Below, piece after piece: positions 11,215-25,673 of a stretch of 64,000 nucleotides of DNA. Position 1 is the first letter of the stretch. Each line of letters begins with the position of its first letter. Under the pieces are notes generated by a model. That model worked only from the letters and a program-made list of their open reading frames with translations, had not been told where the DNA came from and did not search any database. A program made the translations under genes and the position numbers. Source of the DNA: Terebella lapidaria (taxonomy: Eukaryota > Annelida > Polychaeta > Terebellida > Terebellidae); assembly GCA_949152475.1 (NCBI GenBank), contig OX424564.1:29944165-30008164 (forward strand), given 5' to 3'.

Positions 11215-14200
11215 CTGGCATATCCAGTTGAAGATGTGATAAAGTCCACAGACAAGGAGCTTTCATGTTGCACAATGCCATGGTTGTTCTCCCATTGAAA
11301 AATCGATGTTTAAACTAACTCATATTCCAAGTTAGGATAAAGAGATGCTGTGTTTTGTTGTGATAGCGCCTCTATGCAGGTGTAAAATGACTGAATATGA
11401 AGGTTTTCATTGAAGACCAGATTGTAGATGGCTTATTTGCACTAGATATAAATTTCAAGTGGCATGAACTGACACTGTGATTTAATATCCGAATGTTTCA
11501 CTTCTATGAACAAGATTAAATGTGTTTAGTCTTGTGCCTGCTGAATAACTGAGTCGTTGCTGAGGAAGGAATTTGAGAAACGGATTTCGTTCAAAACATT
11601 TGTATATTACTGTATGGAAAAGTTCACTAATGATGTATATAATTTGTGCTTATCTGTATGGGTTACCAATTTTTGCAGGGCAATTATATATAGTATCTTA
11701 ACTCATGGATATTCATAGCATAGTGGACAGCTATTAGGGTTTCAGTCCAAATCGAAATGCTTTTCTATTGGGATGGTATCATACATAGATGTATACCATA
11801 ACTTGCTTGATAATATATGTCCTGCATTTTAACTAATGCTATGAAACTTTACAAATTAACTCTAGCAGTTTCCTGTTTTATGTGCGATGGTTAATATATA
11901 CATTTTTTTTCTCATGTTCAGATTATACTGTGTGATATTTCAGCATAAAGTGTACAAAATAGAGAAAGTATAGAAAATAAAGAAAAACCTGCTCGTGTGG
12001 TGAGAAAATAAACGTGGCTTGTGTTTAAGTTATTTTGTTCAGTTTCATAGACAACAATGTCGTCATCCGCCTAACTACCTCAATATTAATATTAATTATC
12101 GTAATTTATTTTTGTATAGCGCTTTTAAGTTCATTACCTGCAAAGCGCTGAACATGACATGTTATAATATCAAATGTCGAAAACATGAAAAAGTATACCA
12201 TGTAACATAGGATACATATAAATCCAACCATAGCCTGTTGCGTGTATGTTATGAATCTATTGTGATGATCAATAAGCTCTTATGTTGCTAATCAGTTTAC
12301 GTCTGTGGAATTTCACAAAACGTCCTCCTCCTTTAGAAACTTTTTCGAGAAACCAGGCTCATTCCCAAACTAGTTCTTTGAGCTCGAATGGTAGGCTATG
12401 TGATTTTGGCAAGTCAGAGATATTATAGAGCACCTGAATACTTGAACGTTACACCAAGGGCGAAAGTTAAATTATTAGAGATGAAATGAAGAATGATGCA
12501 CATTTACCAAATTTCCCGACATCATAAGACCATAATTTATTGGATTCGTTGGGTACGACGAATAATATAGTGTAGCTGCCCTGATCGGATCAGAACAAAG
12601 TGCCGGAGTGACGTGAACCCAGCCGTTATTGATAACCTGTCACAATCATCATCAGTAATAATTAGTTTGACAATGGAGATGCTTTTATCTTGGAAACGCT
12701 TGACCTGGTGATGTATTTAATACTGCCACACATAACTATGAACAGTCACTTGGGTATTATTGTGCTCGTTTTGGAAGACAATAATTCCGTGATTTTCTTG
12801 ATGATTAATCAATTATGATCAAACACATTAATCAAGTCCAAATATTGTGCCCCGTCAGAAATCTTGCATAAATATGATTCAATATGACAAATATGACTAT
12901 TTGTGTGCATGCAACTTTATATGGTTGTAAGGATATATATATATATCCTTCTACATTTTGAAAAATGCACATTTCCATAATGAATGGTGATCATTAAAAA
13001 AGATTAACTACAAACAAACACAAATCTTTTTCAAAGGGAATCGGCAATTTTCGTTCGTCAGTAGGATACATCTCAATAGGGGTTGGATGCTTTAACAGTA
13101 TAGAGTGACCTCATGAGATATTACATCTTCACTGGATATATCGAATTTTAATGATAAAGAGATTTCGTGTAAAATGATAGCATTCCATTGGTTCATGAAC
13201 GATTTGGTTATTGTCAAATTTTTATGTGTTTGCTTCATGTATTGTACCTACGAGCAATAAATAGATGCACATGAAGACAAAAACCTAAGCTACTTTGCAA
13301 ACTTAGCCACAAACCACAACACACTCCATCTTGATCAGTCATTCATGGAACTACTTTGTTTCACGGAGAGTATCGTGCGGCAGTGGTCAGTGAATCGGTT
13401 GTATTAGCGAAGATGTGGTCCAACAAGAAACGGATGTGACGAAGATTATCATTGGCAAGACGAACGGTGATCACATGGGATGTCTGTTTTATAATATAGG
13501 ATAACATTAATTATTGAGTGAGTAATCACGGTTTGGCATATATGAGTGTGTTTGATATGTTATAGGAAATGTACGCTCAGGTGGACCATTACAACGATTC
13601 ATACCAGAATGCAAATAAATATAATTTTGATATAAGGCCTACCGAATACACCCCGACAAATCCACATGTATCACATACGGGATAGAGGCACCAGCGCCGC
13701 TTATGATCAGTTTGGACAAACAGCACAAAACAATACATCTCTTGCTTCATTGCCGTGTTGTCCTAAATTTGTGGGCAACTGGAGAGATTGTACAGCTCTT
13801 TACAGGCGTAATTATCCAGAAATAATGTGCATTGTAACCCCAACACAGGGAACTCTAAGATCTCCAAAGTCAAAGTGAATATGTCGCCTAAGATATAGAC
13901 TGAAAGATGTGTACGTGAAGTTGGATTACTTGTGAGTGATTCATATCACTCAGTGCAATTTTACTTCAATTATTCTGGACTAAATCCAGATCTATGTTTT
14001 TTTTCTTGAAGGATAGTCAACGCTATTATATTGGAAGCATCGGAGGATCACCATCAGGGAAAGATATATGGGGGGTAATCGTCACCAAAGAGAACAGGAT
14101 TAGGTTCTCGTGAAAACAACTTCACAAGGTCTTTAAATAAAGTATAACATGAACAATTGTCAGAATAAACAAATGCTGAAAAATTACTGACCTTCGAATC

Positions 14201-16445
14201 ATTCGCTTGTACAGTACTTCGTTCGGTGAGTGATGTATACAAACCCATAATAAATGTCTATAAATGAGCTGTATATATTAACCCATTACCGATGGCATAC
14301 ATTTAGCTCACAGACAATAATGAGCCTCGAATAAAGTACCCGTTGGAACATTAACACAGTCAGACATATGCCTACACCTCTGTCCAAACCGTCACTGGCG
14401 TCATCGGGGCCAACAGTTTCCAGTAGAACATACTATTGTAAATCACAGCGGTATATAGTGATTCAGAGCGGCTAATTAACTGTAGATTCCCAGACAGTGT
14501 TATACCCGATATAGCCAAAATTGACAATGAATGTATATGTCATTGTGATTTGGCACCCTCCCTGTAATATAGCAATTTGAAGTTTGATATTGTCAGAATA
14601 CAATGAGTCCTGATATGAGTTATTTTTCATTTGACATTTTATTCCGCCTGGTGTGACTTTTTTGCAACCTCATCAGAAAATAATCCCTATCTAGATTTGC
14701 GGTAATTGTTGCTTGTGGGTGCCACATGATGTTACATTTTCTATATTATTGCATATCCAAAATAATATAATATCCATTGTGTTCATGAACATACAGGAGT
14801 ATTCGGCAAGAAATTATTTTGCACCCACAAGACAAGAACGTTATTAATATCAGTCACATATTTCAGTTGAGTATACACCGAATACTAGGTTCCATAATCA
14901 GGCAAGTTCTGAGCAAACGCTCGACCCGACTGGCCCCCCTCCCCCTCCAAGTAAATGAAATCATGTGGTCCGGAAAAAACCAACAGTTCACTTCCACAAT
15001 TCACTTAGATTGCCAGAAGTTCACTTACGACTGGCTATCTATAAGCACAAACGGATACCTTATGTGCGATAATTGTATGTTGTAGGACATGGGCGTGCAT
15101 ATCTCACATAAGCAAACTGAGCGAACTACCAAAGAAGATGGCATGCATCAATCATCATGCAGAATCAACTTAACGACCGGGCATTCACGGATCACAGCAC
15201 AATTTGTTTCTGACATTTTGCACGCAATGGCACGTCAGTGATGTCCTTCGAATTACTGATCCACAGCAAAAAGGGCTAACCCAAAACAATCCACGCAATG
15301 CATAATGACCTCTCAAACAATGTCCAATGGTCGGTCATTTTATCAGCCTTTTTCGAAACACATGAATGTACCTGTCATCACTTTCTAACACTCTAATGTG
15401 AGTGGTATTCTCAGTGTTTCTGAAGAACAGAGAATAGGATCAATTATTTTTCATAACTTTCACAAAAATAGATATATTCAAATCTTCATTTACAACCAAT
15501 ACAGGAACACTTTTTATTAAAATACATTTAAATAATGACATTTTTCACATCCTCCATGCTAAGATTTGCATGTAACTTTAAACTGCTAATTGTACACAGG
15601 GGAAAATAACCCATTCCTCTGTTTATACGACTTCACACCCTATCCAAACGGAAAAACCTTCAATGGGCAATAAGCAGATGCTAATGGCACCTGAGCATTA
15701 CAAGGGCTTCAACAGCGGTCCCTCTGCTTGGCAGTCACTCGACAACCAGTTGTAAACACTAAGTGTTGAGAGTTCCATTAAATGGTACCTTTTTGCTACA
15801 GAGACTACACTTCAGTATGGATGGAGTTTCTAGCAAACGGCGACGCAACTCACCAGTTGCTGAAGCTGTCTGAAGTCGAAGTTCACTGCGTTAATGGCAC
15901 TTGACGTGGCAGAGTCGCTTCCCAATAATAATGATATGTTTCTTCTTAGTAGGATAGCGACATGGTGACGGTAGAGTGTGTATATTGGGAGTGACGCTTT
16001 CTGGCAAAAAGCTGGATTTCTTTGAGTCTTCATTCCAGAATAACAAGGTTGTTAATGTCAATTCTGTTGAAAAATCATATATGTTGTACCCTTGACAATT
16101 TCATACGGATAACATAAACAAATATAAAAAGCAAAGTCAAATTTGAATGTTCGCAGATTCTGGGAAATATCACAATTAGAAATGGACCGTATGATACTTT
16201 TTAGTCGTTTGTCATTCGGTTTTACATACAACATAATGTGATGTACATGGTTTATCATGAGTAATTTTCTAAGCTGCATACAAATCGGTAGAAACATGAT
16301 CAACATTAAATGTATCCAGAATAAGATAACGTTGGTATTATTACATTGGTATTATTACTCACGTTGTCACATTGATATATGAGATGGAACAATGACCAAA
16401 TAAAGACAATACGTTAATATTCAAATATATACTTTTCAGATAAAT
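11215..16445. other. NPF-2 3' flank and NPF-3 upstream region
   Basis: No protein gene recognised. The 3' UTR and polyadenylation region probably lies near 11,950-12,010. The stretch 15,640-15,940 is well shared between all units and lies just before the unit anchor, so it could hold the promoter or 5' UTR exon, but recent duplication alone explains the similarity. Confidence 0.4.
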
Positions 16446-17695
16446 ATGAAGTACACGGTATCAAGCCTCACGGACCCCTTAACAGCTATGATGGCGGTAC
16501 TCCTAATGTCACAAGTTCTACCTGCTCTAGCTTACCCACTTGCAGAGGAACGAGTGCAGTCTTACCCCTAGAGAGTAAACGTGCACAGTCGTATTCCCCA
16601 ACTTTTGAGCAGAAACGGGCGCCTTCAAGGGACGGGGCGCCTAAACGGCCAGAACAGTTTAAATCGGTAGAGGAGCTCAATCGATACTTGACGGCGCTAA
16701 CAGATTACTACAATGTTCTCGGACGTCCGAGGTAAGGGAGGGTATCTTTTTTCATTCTTTACTTTTCACATTCGCCATTCTTCTTTTTTCTCGGTATTCT
16801 TCACGAGTATTCACCACAATAAATTCTTCACGAATATGTTTCTTCAATAATTTCATAAAAAAACTTCAATCATGATTTCATTCTGTACACGCTTTCCTTC
16901 AAACTTATACAATACAGATTCCACAATTTCCCATGACACCCAACCGTGCATTGTACACATTTTCCCACGCAGCTATAATTAAGTACTCATCTTGATACGG
17001 TTTACTGTTATTAAAGATGGAAAAACGGGACTCACGTTTATTCAGGATACTATGCACGTTATATCACAAACACTTGGCAGAATGAACTGGTGCATCGTTT
17101 TCTCACTTGCATCATGTTCCTTCTAAAAAAGAACTACACGTATAGTCCATCTACCAAAACTACGAAATTACCATAAAATGGAAACCAAATATGTTTCATA
17201 TTTCGAAGATAATGTTTTGCCTTCGCCTAGTCCGAAAGATTTTTCATAAGACACTGAAATCACTAACGTAGGTGCAGTACATAACTCGCTATGTCTATTC
17301 AAGCTCCGGAACAAACTAATATTTGTGGATATCTATTCCAACAGGTTTGGTAAAAGATCGGACTCGTTAACTGCAGAACGTACAGGTGACACTCGTTACA
17401 ACGAAGTGCCATTATATCCATCGGCAATGGAGTCGGATATAAAATCCAAACTTTCTTTGGCTCTCTTGGATTTGTTACTAAGTCGGGAACGAGAACATGA
17501 CAGGTATGTTTTCTTCGATCAATAGTCTTCACATAATTCAACAGATCACATATCCCAAAGAATTTCCGTCTTTTATTATGAAATAGTATCATTCAATTCA
17601 AGTCGATGTTGTTTTACATTCAATATATGATTGTTATTAAAAATAGCGTAAGTTTCATTTAATATTTTTGAATTCCATATATTTGCAGTGCGTAA
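16446..17695 (+). pseudogene. NPF: NPF-3, neuropeptide F copy with a frameshift
   Basis: Exon 1 is 16446-16731, exon 2 17345-17503, exon 3 from 17689 with TAA 17693-17695. The long start and signal peptide are as in NPF-5, but one C is missing in the run after VQSY: CCCCCTAG in NPF-5 is CCCCTAG here. This creates TAG at 16569-16571, before the NPF peptide. The NPF coding sequence, the Arg-splitting intron (AG|G, giving RPRF), the GKR site and both donors remain intact, so the damage looks recent. Intron 1 has lost about 390 bp, from inside the MITE to shortly before exon 2. It is a pseudogene unless the missing base is an assembly error. Confidence 0.8.
17249..17299 (+). mobile_element. Truncated intronic MITE in NPF-3
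   Basis: Only the first 50-odd bp of the intronic MITE seen in NPF-2, -4 and -5 remain (AGACACTGAAATCAC.. to CTCGCTATGTC). The rest of the element and the following intron sequence up to CTCCGGAACAAACTAA before exon 2 are deleted. Confidence 0.7.
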
Positions 17696-20600
17696 CTGGC
17701 ATATCCAGTTGAAGATGTGATAAAGTCCACAGACAAGGAGCTTTCATGTTGCACAATGCCATGGTTGTTCTCTCATCAACGGCTGCTTCCCATCAATCTG
17801 TCAATTGAAAAATCGATGTTTAAAATAACTCGTATACAAGTTAGGATAAAGAGATGCTGTATTTTGTTGTGATAGCGCCTCTATGCAGGTGTAAAATGAC
17901 TGAACATGAAGGTTTTCATTGAAGACCAGATTGTAGATGGCTTATTTATACACTAGATATAAATTTTATGATTTTGAAGTGGCATGAACTGACACTGTGA
18001 TTTAATATCTGAATGTTTCACTTCTATGAACAAGATTAAATGTGTTTAGTCTTGTGCATGCTGAATAACTGAGTCGCTGCTGAGGCAGGAATTTGAGGAA
18101 CGGATTTTGTTCAAAACATTTGTATATTACTGTATGGAAAAGTTCACTAGTGATGTATATAACTTGTGTTTATCTGTATAGGTTACCTATTTTTGCAGGG
18201 CAATTATATATAGTATCTTAACTTATGGATGTTCATAACATATTGGACAACTATTAGGGTTTCAGTCCAAATCGAAATGCTTTTATATTGGGATGATGCA
18301 TAGATGTATACCATAATTTGCTTGATAATATATGTCCTGCATTTTAACTAATGCCATAAAACTTTACAAATTAACTCTAGCAGTTTCTTGTTTTATATAT
18401 GATGGTAATTATATAATTTTTTCTCATGCTCAGAATATACTGTGTGATATTTCAGCGTAAAGTGTACAAAATAAAGAAAATATAGAAAATAAAGAAAAAC
18501 ATGCTCGTGTGGTGAGAAAATAAACATGGCTTGTGTTCAAGTTATCTTGTTTCAGTTTCATAGACAACAAAGTCGTAATCCACCTAACTACCTCAATATT
18601 GATATTCATTATAGTAATTTATTTTTGTATAGCGCTTTGAAGTTCATTACCCGCAAAGCGCTGAACATGACATGTTATAATAACAAATGTGAAAAACATG
18701 AAAAGTATACAATGTAATATAGGATACAAAATGTCGTTCTATAAACTTTTTTTCGGGAAGCCAGGCTAATGCCCAAACTAGTTATATCAGCTCGAATGGT
18801 ATGTGACTTTGGCAAGTCAAAGATATTATAGAGCACCTGAATACTTGAACGTTTTGTTGTTATATGACATTATACACCAAGGACGAAAGGTAAATTATCA
18901 GAGATGAAATGAAGAATGATGGACATGTACCATAATTCCCGGCATCATAAGACCATAATTTATCGGATTCGATGTTTACGACGAATATTATAGTGTAGCT
19001 GCCCTGACCGGATCAGAACAAAGTGCTGGAGTGACGTGAACACAACCGTTATTGATAACCTGTCACAATCATCATCAGTAATAATTAAGTTGGCAATAGA
19101 GATGCTTTTATCTTGGAAGGGCTTGACCTGGTGATGTATTTAAGGCTGCCACACATAACTATGAGCAGTTACTTGGGTATTAATGTTCCCTTTTTGATAG
19201 ACAAAATAATTCTGTGATTTTCTTGATGATAGACACTTAGATTAATCAAGTTCTAATATTGTGCCCTGTCCTAAATCTTGCTTGATTCAATATGACAAAC
19301 ATGACTGTGTGCATACAACTAAATATAGTTGTGAGGATATACTAGTGTGTGTATCCTTCTGCATTTCGTAAAATACACATTTCCATAACGAATGGTGATC
19401 ATTACAAAATAATGACTACAACACAGATCATCGGCAATGGTAAATTATCGTTCGTCAGTAAGATACATCTCAATAAGGACTGGATGCCTTTACAGTATAG
19501 AGTGACCTTATGAGATATTACATCTTCACTGGATATATCCAATTTTAATGATAAAGAGATTTTGGTGTGAAATGATAGCATTCCAATGGTTCATGAACGA
19601 TTTAGTGATTGTCAAATCAATTTTATGTGTTTGCATCATGTATTTTACCTTATTTTTCCAGCAATAAATAGATGCACATGAGGTAAAAAAACATCAAAAA
19701 TGCACATAAGCTACTTCGCCAACTTAGCCACAGACCACAACAGACTCCATCGTCATCAGTCATGCGTAGAACTACTTTGTTTCACAGAGAGTATCGTGCG
19801 GCATTGGTCAGTGAATCGGCTATATTAGCGAAGATGCGGTCTGACCAAATAATGTGACGAAGGTTATCATTGGCAAAACATAGGTGATTAAATAAATGTA
19901 GTCTTGCTGAGATGGCATGTCTGTTTTTGTCAAATACAAGATAACGTTAATTATTGAGTCAGTAAACAGTGTTTGGCATACATGAGTGTGTTCGATATGC
20001 TATAGGAATTGTACGCTCAGATGGACCATTACAACGATTCATACCAGAATGCAAATAATTATATATCAACCTGTTTTCACCAACAGCACCAGTTTCTGAT
20101 AATAACATCAACAAACCCGTTAGATATCAGTTTGGACAAAAGCACAAAACTATACATCCCTTGGTTTATTGCCGTGTTGTTCTAAATTTGTGGGCAACTG
20201 GAGAGATGGTACAGCTCTTTACAGGCGTAATTTTCCAAGAATAATGGCACAGTAACCCCAACACAGGGAACCCTAACATCTCCACAGTCTAAGTAAATAT
20301 GTCTCATAAGATATAGACTGAAGGATGTGTACGTGAAAGTGGATTACTTGTGAGTGATTCATGTCACTCAGTGCAATTTTCCTTCAATTATTCTGACTAA
20401 ATCCAGATCTATGGCTTTTTCTTGAAATATAGTCAACGCTATTATATTAGAAGCATCGGGGGGTCACCACCAGGGAAAGATATATGGGGTTATCATCACC
20501 AAAGAGAACAGGATTAGCTCATCGTGAAAACAACACAAGGTCTTTGAATATTGTGTAACATGAAAAAATTGCCAGAATAAACAAATGCTGAAAAATTACT

Positions 20601-20861
20601 CACCATCGCATCATTTGTTTACAAGTACATTACTTCGTTCAGTTCATGATGTATGCAAACTCATATCAACAGTTTATAAATGAGCTGTATATATTAACCC
20701 GTTACTGATAGCAAACGATTAGGACATAGACAATAATGAGTCTGGAGTATAGTACTCGTTGGAACATTAACACAGTCAGATTTAGGCCTACACGTCTGTC
20801 CAAACCGTCACTGGCGTCATCGGGGCCGACAGTTTCCAGTAAAACATACTTTTGTAAATCA

Positions 20862-21333
20862 CAGCGGTATACAATGAATCATAGTGGATAATTTACTGTA
20901 GATTCCCAGACAGTGTTATTCCTCAGATAGCAACAATTGACAATTAATCTATATGTCATTGTGATTCGGCACCCTCCCTCTAATATTGCAATCTGAAGTT
21001 TGATATTGTCAGAATACAAGGAGTCCCTGATATGAGTTATTTTTCATTTGACATTTTATTCGGCGTGGTGTGACTTTTTTGCAACCTGTATACAATACAG
21101 CGGTATACAATGAATCAGAGTGGATAATTAACTGTAGATTCCCAGACAGTGTTATTCCCCAGAGAGCAACAATTGACAATGAATCTATATGTCATTGTGA
21201 TTCGGCACCCTCCCTCCAATATAACAATCTGAAATTTGATATTATCAGAATACAAGGAGTCCCTGATATGAGTTATTTTTCATTTGACATTTTATTCGGT
21301 GTGGTGTGACTTTTTTGCAACCTCATCAGAAAA
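20862..21333 (+). repeat. 236 bp tandem duplication (unit 3)
   Basis: Copies start at 20,862 and 21,098 (CAGCGGTATACAATGAATCA), the same period and place as in unit 1. Confidence 0.85.
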
Positions 21334-21814
21334 TAATCCCTTTGTAGATTTGCAGTGATTGTTGCTTGTGGGTGCCACGTGATATTACATTTTCTATATT
21401 ATTGCATATCCAATATAATAAAATATCCATTGTGTTCATGAACATACAGGAGTATTCGGCAAGAAACTATTTTGCAAGACAAGAACGTCATTAATATCAG
21501 TCACATATTTCAGTTGAGCATACACCGAATACTAGGTTTCATAATCAGGCAAGTTCTGAGCAAACGCTCGACCCTACTCGCCCCCCAACCCCTCCAAGTA
21601 AATGAAATCATGTGGTTCGGGAAAAAAAATACCAACAGTCCACTCCCACAATTCGTATAGGTTACCAGAAGTTCATTTACGACTGGTTATCCATAAGCAC
21701 AAACGGATACCTTATGTGCGATAATCGTATGTTGCGCATACCTCACATTAGCCAACTGAGCGAACTACCAAGGAAGATGGCATGCATCAATCATCATGCA
21801 GAATCAACTTAACG

Positions 21815-24288
21815 AGTGTTTTTTTTCGAAATCGAATGCGTTTCCCCCATATACTTCTATATTTCCCTGCGACGTCCTTATTTCTGTATTTCCTTCTTGT
21901 TTTTTCATTCCCTCTCCTGTGATCAACATCATTAGTAAAGGCACTGCGCCCACGCGTAGGACATGTTACACTAAAAAAAAAACGCACACCGTTCCACGTA
22001 TACATGAAGTAGATCTATTTTGATTCCATTGTGTATCGAACATTTGCGAGAGCAGTTTATTTCAAGGAATAAAATGTCTGCTTTTGTAGTCGACTTTCCG
22101 CTGTATATCCTAATGATTCGATTGAGTTCACCTGATGCATGATGAAACTCTCCTATACCAAATAGAATTTTTTTTACTTCTTTTGAATCGATTCTGCATT
22201 TTATTCTTCTACGGTTGTCTGTGGAATCAATTTGCAACCATTGTTTGCCACAGTGACATCCAGTGGTACTTTTTGTTCCTTTTTATTCGCTCTACGGACC
22301 GCGGACCATTAGTATTTATGAAGATGGCGACCCGATGACCTTCTGTAAATTGTTTAACGTGCTCGCATTAGTCTCGGACAATTACAGGTGGTCGTCTTCC
22401 AGGTGGTCGTATTGAGTATCCAGTCGAGGTATTGAATATATATGCATGTTTCAACGAGCTTTGATCCTTTCTTAAGGTTATTCCTTTGAGTATTTTATTG
22501 ACATCATGTTCTGGTGTCGCTGATAATATGTATTTCCCATATCTTCAACAAAAGCCACCAATGGGTGGATATGTCTAGGAGCTCTCATGAATATGCATTT
22601 TGGCTGCAGTATTCTGATGGGAAATTTCCTGCCGTTGATTAAATAGATCGATATCAGCTAGCCAAATCCCATGAAATGTCGTATTGCATCATGTTATTCC
22701 ACAACATAGATGGAATACGGGTTGATAGAACTCGTTGATCCGATGGTATTTGCAAGCCTATCCAATTAGAACAACTATTTCGCATACATCTATATAAGCT
22801 TTTGGAAAATTATATATTATAATGAAGAAGTGATAAAATATCATGCGGACTTTAAAGCTGCTGCCTTCGAATGTATGCAATATTTTTTTCAAAACCATTT
22901 TCTTTGTGTTAAACACATTTAATGCAATATAACAAAAGGTGTGCTCAATGATTTTGACGATTACAGTCCGTCTGAGTTGTCTTTTCATCCGTTTTAGTGC
23001 CCATTTTGTACCGGTTTTGTAAATGAACAAACGAAGTGTATCCATCAAACCCGAATGTAAACATATGCTCAAATCGCGCTTAAAAGTACACATCGAGAAC
23101 ATTTTCAAGTTCGTATGTACCTATGCAGTGTAGCTGTGAGAAAATAATCAGTGATATATATGATGTGCGTGAAATTGTCAGTATCAGTGTGATGGATACA
23201 GTTCCTGTATTTACGCGATAGCCGCCTGTTCAAATGAGCAAAATTTCCCTGAGAACTGGTTATTTTCATTACGTTCGATGTGAGTTTCATTTAGTTGGTT
23301 TAGCATGTTCAGTATGGAATAGGGTTTTCAAAAAATTATGACTTGTTTCGAAGGCAGCTTCAATATTATGCTTTAATATTGTTGAAATATTCCTGTAGGC
23401 TTTTGAACACAACAGAACGGACTCTCTACTGGAATCATATAATATAATCACTACAATATTCTTCTGGGTGAGAATTGGTACATTCTGGTTTCACGGGAAA
23501 TTTTATCATAAAGGTTTTCATATGAACATTTTGCACCCCAGACACATGTATTATCCCCCCACATAACCCCGATAATATCCTCGATATCCCGATAGTTGGG
23601 CAGTTGTATAACTGATCCATCAAGTTTTCGTTAAAAGTAACTGTACTCACATACTGTTTGCTCCTGATGAAGCCAGTGTAGCTTTAGGTCGGGATTTTTA
23701 ATATGATTCATTTGAGGCTTTTCATTGTTGTTCTCAAAATTTCGTGGTACTCGTGGTAATGTGCTGAATCATACATCGATTCATACCATATACTATTATT
23801 TCTTATGCTGCCTCTAGCGGGGTGTTGAAATCTTGATACAGACTCATGCACCCTAATAATGCACGATAAAGGTGAACAAACTCCAAGCATGACACATTCA
23901 GCGGGAGAAAATAGTTCACCTCAATTTTTATCAATAATGAGTCATTGTCGACAGGAAGGATGGATCGAGCTTTCGTGTAACGGATGACCTTTCCTGTCCA
24001 GTTTTGGTTATGTAAGTTGTGATGTTTAGGACAGCATTTTGTGGAATTTTTGTCGTTTTTTTTAGTTGATATTGAATCAGTTTTTCATTTATATTCTATC
24101 GGCCCAATATATGACGTTTTGACCTGTATTGTTATACAGTGATATTGTATTTCATTTGATTTTCGCATTATCTGTCCCAAAACACAATTCTTACTGTATG
24201 TTAAGTACTGAAATGCAGAATTGTCCGTTCCTGCTATTCAGCTGCAGTTCCTCAATAGTTTTCACGGACTTCTTAATTCATCTTCAGT
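21815..24288. repeat. Block specific to units 1 and 3 (unit 3 copy)
   Basis: Near-identical to 5770-8245. It is absent from units 2, 4 and 5. No coding sequence recognised. Confidence 0.6.
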
Positions 24289-25632
24289 AATATTTCTAAC
24301 ACTCTAACATGAGTGGTAATCTCAGTGTTTCTGACCAACAATAAATAGTAAATGTATGTATATTGTTCATGTTCATGAACTTTTATAAAAATGGACATAT
24401 TCAAATCTCCATTTACCACCAATGCAGGAACACTCGTTATTGAAGTATGTTTAAATAATGACATTTCTCACATCCTCCATGCCATGATTTGCATGTAACT
24501 TTAAACTGCTAATTTTACACAGGGGAAAATAACCCATTTCTCTGTTTATACGACTTCACACCCTATCCAAACGAAAAACCTACAATGGGCAATAAGCAGA
24601 TGCTAATGGCACCTGAGCATTACAAGGGCTTCCACATCGGTCCCCTGCTTGTCACTCACTCGACAACCAGTTGTAAACACTAAGTGTAGAGAGTTCCTTT
24701 AAATGGTGCCTTTTCGCTACATAGACTACACTTCAGTATGGATGGAGTTTCTAGCAAACGGTGACGCAATTTACCAGTTGCTGAAGCTGTCTGAAGTCGA
24801 AGTTCAGTGCGTTAATGACACTTGACGTGGCAGTGTCGCTTCCCAACAACAATGAAATGTTTCTTCCTGGTAGGATAGCGACACGGTGACGGTAGTGTGT
24901 AAATTGGGAGTGCCGCTTTCTGGCAAAAAGCTGGATTTCTTCGAGTCTTCATTCCAGAATAACATGGTTGTGTGATTAGGTACTTATGTATTTGTCATAT
25001 ATCTATTCCACGGGATTAGTTTTGGATTTCTAAATGAGTTTCATAGGTTGTTGATTGTATACTAATTCCACCAGGTGTACAGTAGAAACAACTACATTAA
25101 CCACACTGTCTGCCCCTAATGAAGCCAGTGTGTTTTTTTTATAAAGTATTTGGTTGGGCTTTGTTTCTACTGTAAAATGTTGTGTTTTACGTTCGTTATT
25201 GGAATCATCAAAATTTGGCTGTATTGATGGTAATAGAGATATAAAAAGCAAAGCCAAACTTAAATGTGGACACATCCGCCCATCAAACAGTGTGTCCACT
25301 TAAATCGGAAATATCACAATTAGAAATGGACCAAGGACCATATGATAATTTCTTATCGTTTGTCATTCAGTTTTACAAACAACATAATCAATGCGATGTT
25401 GATGGTTTATCATGAGTAATTTTCTAATGCAGCATACTAATCGGTAGAAACTTGATCAGTATTAAATGTATCTAGAAAAAGATAACGTTGGTGTTATTAC
25501 ATTGGTATTATTACTCACGTTGGCACATTGATATATGAGATGGAACAATCTTCATATAATAACAAATTATTGTTTTCAGAGATCCACTTGACAATACGTT
25601 AATATTCAAATATATATATATTTCAGATAAAG

Positions 25633-25668
25633 ATGAAGTACACGGTATCAAGCCTCACGGACCTTTAA
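25633..25668 (+). promoter_or_regulatory. Upstream ORF made by a 1 bp deletion (NPF-4)
   Basis: Same missing C and same 11-codon frame as before NPF-2, ending 5 bp before the NPF-4 start. The change therefore predates the duplication of units 2 and 4. Confidence 0.75.
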
Positions 25669-25673
25669 CAGCT

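Larger units (their letters stand above)
8816..15936 (+). repeat. NPF tandem array, unit 2
   Basis: Second direct repeat, carrying NPF-2. It is nearly identical to unit 4 apart from the 7.5 kb transposon inserted there. It keeps empty sites for both large transposons: GCCTACACCTC near 14,371 for the Academ-like element and GAGTCCTGATATGAG near 14,605 for the Ngaro-like element. Confidence 0.9.
15937..24857 (+). repeat. NPF tandem array, unit 3
   Basis: Third repeat and a mosaic. From its start to about 17.1 kb it is nearly identical to unit 5 (offset 23,533, including the transposon). From about 19.07 kb to its end it is nearly identical to unit 1 (offset about 16,040). The switch marks an unequal exchange or gene-conversion junction between 17.1 and 19.1 kb. 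Confidence 0.85.
17696..25632. other. NPF-3 3' flank, noncoding
   Basis: No protein gene recognised. It holds the unit 3 copies of the 236 bp tandem duplication (20,862 and 21,098) and of the 2.5 kb block specific to units 1 and 3 (about 21,815-24,288), then the upstream part of unit 4. Confidence 0.5.
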
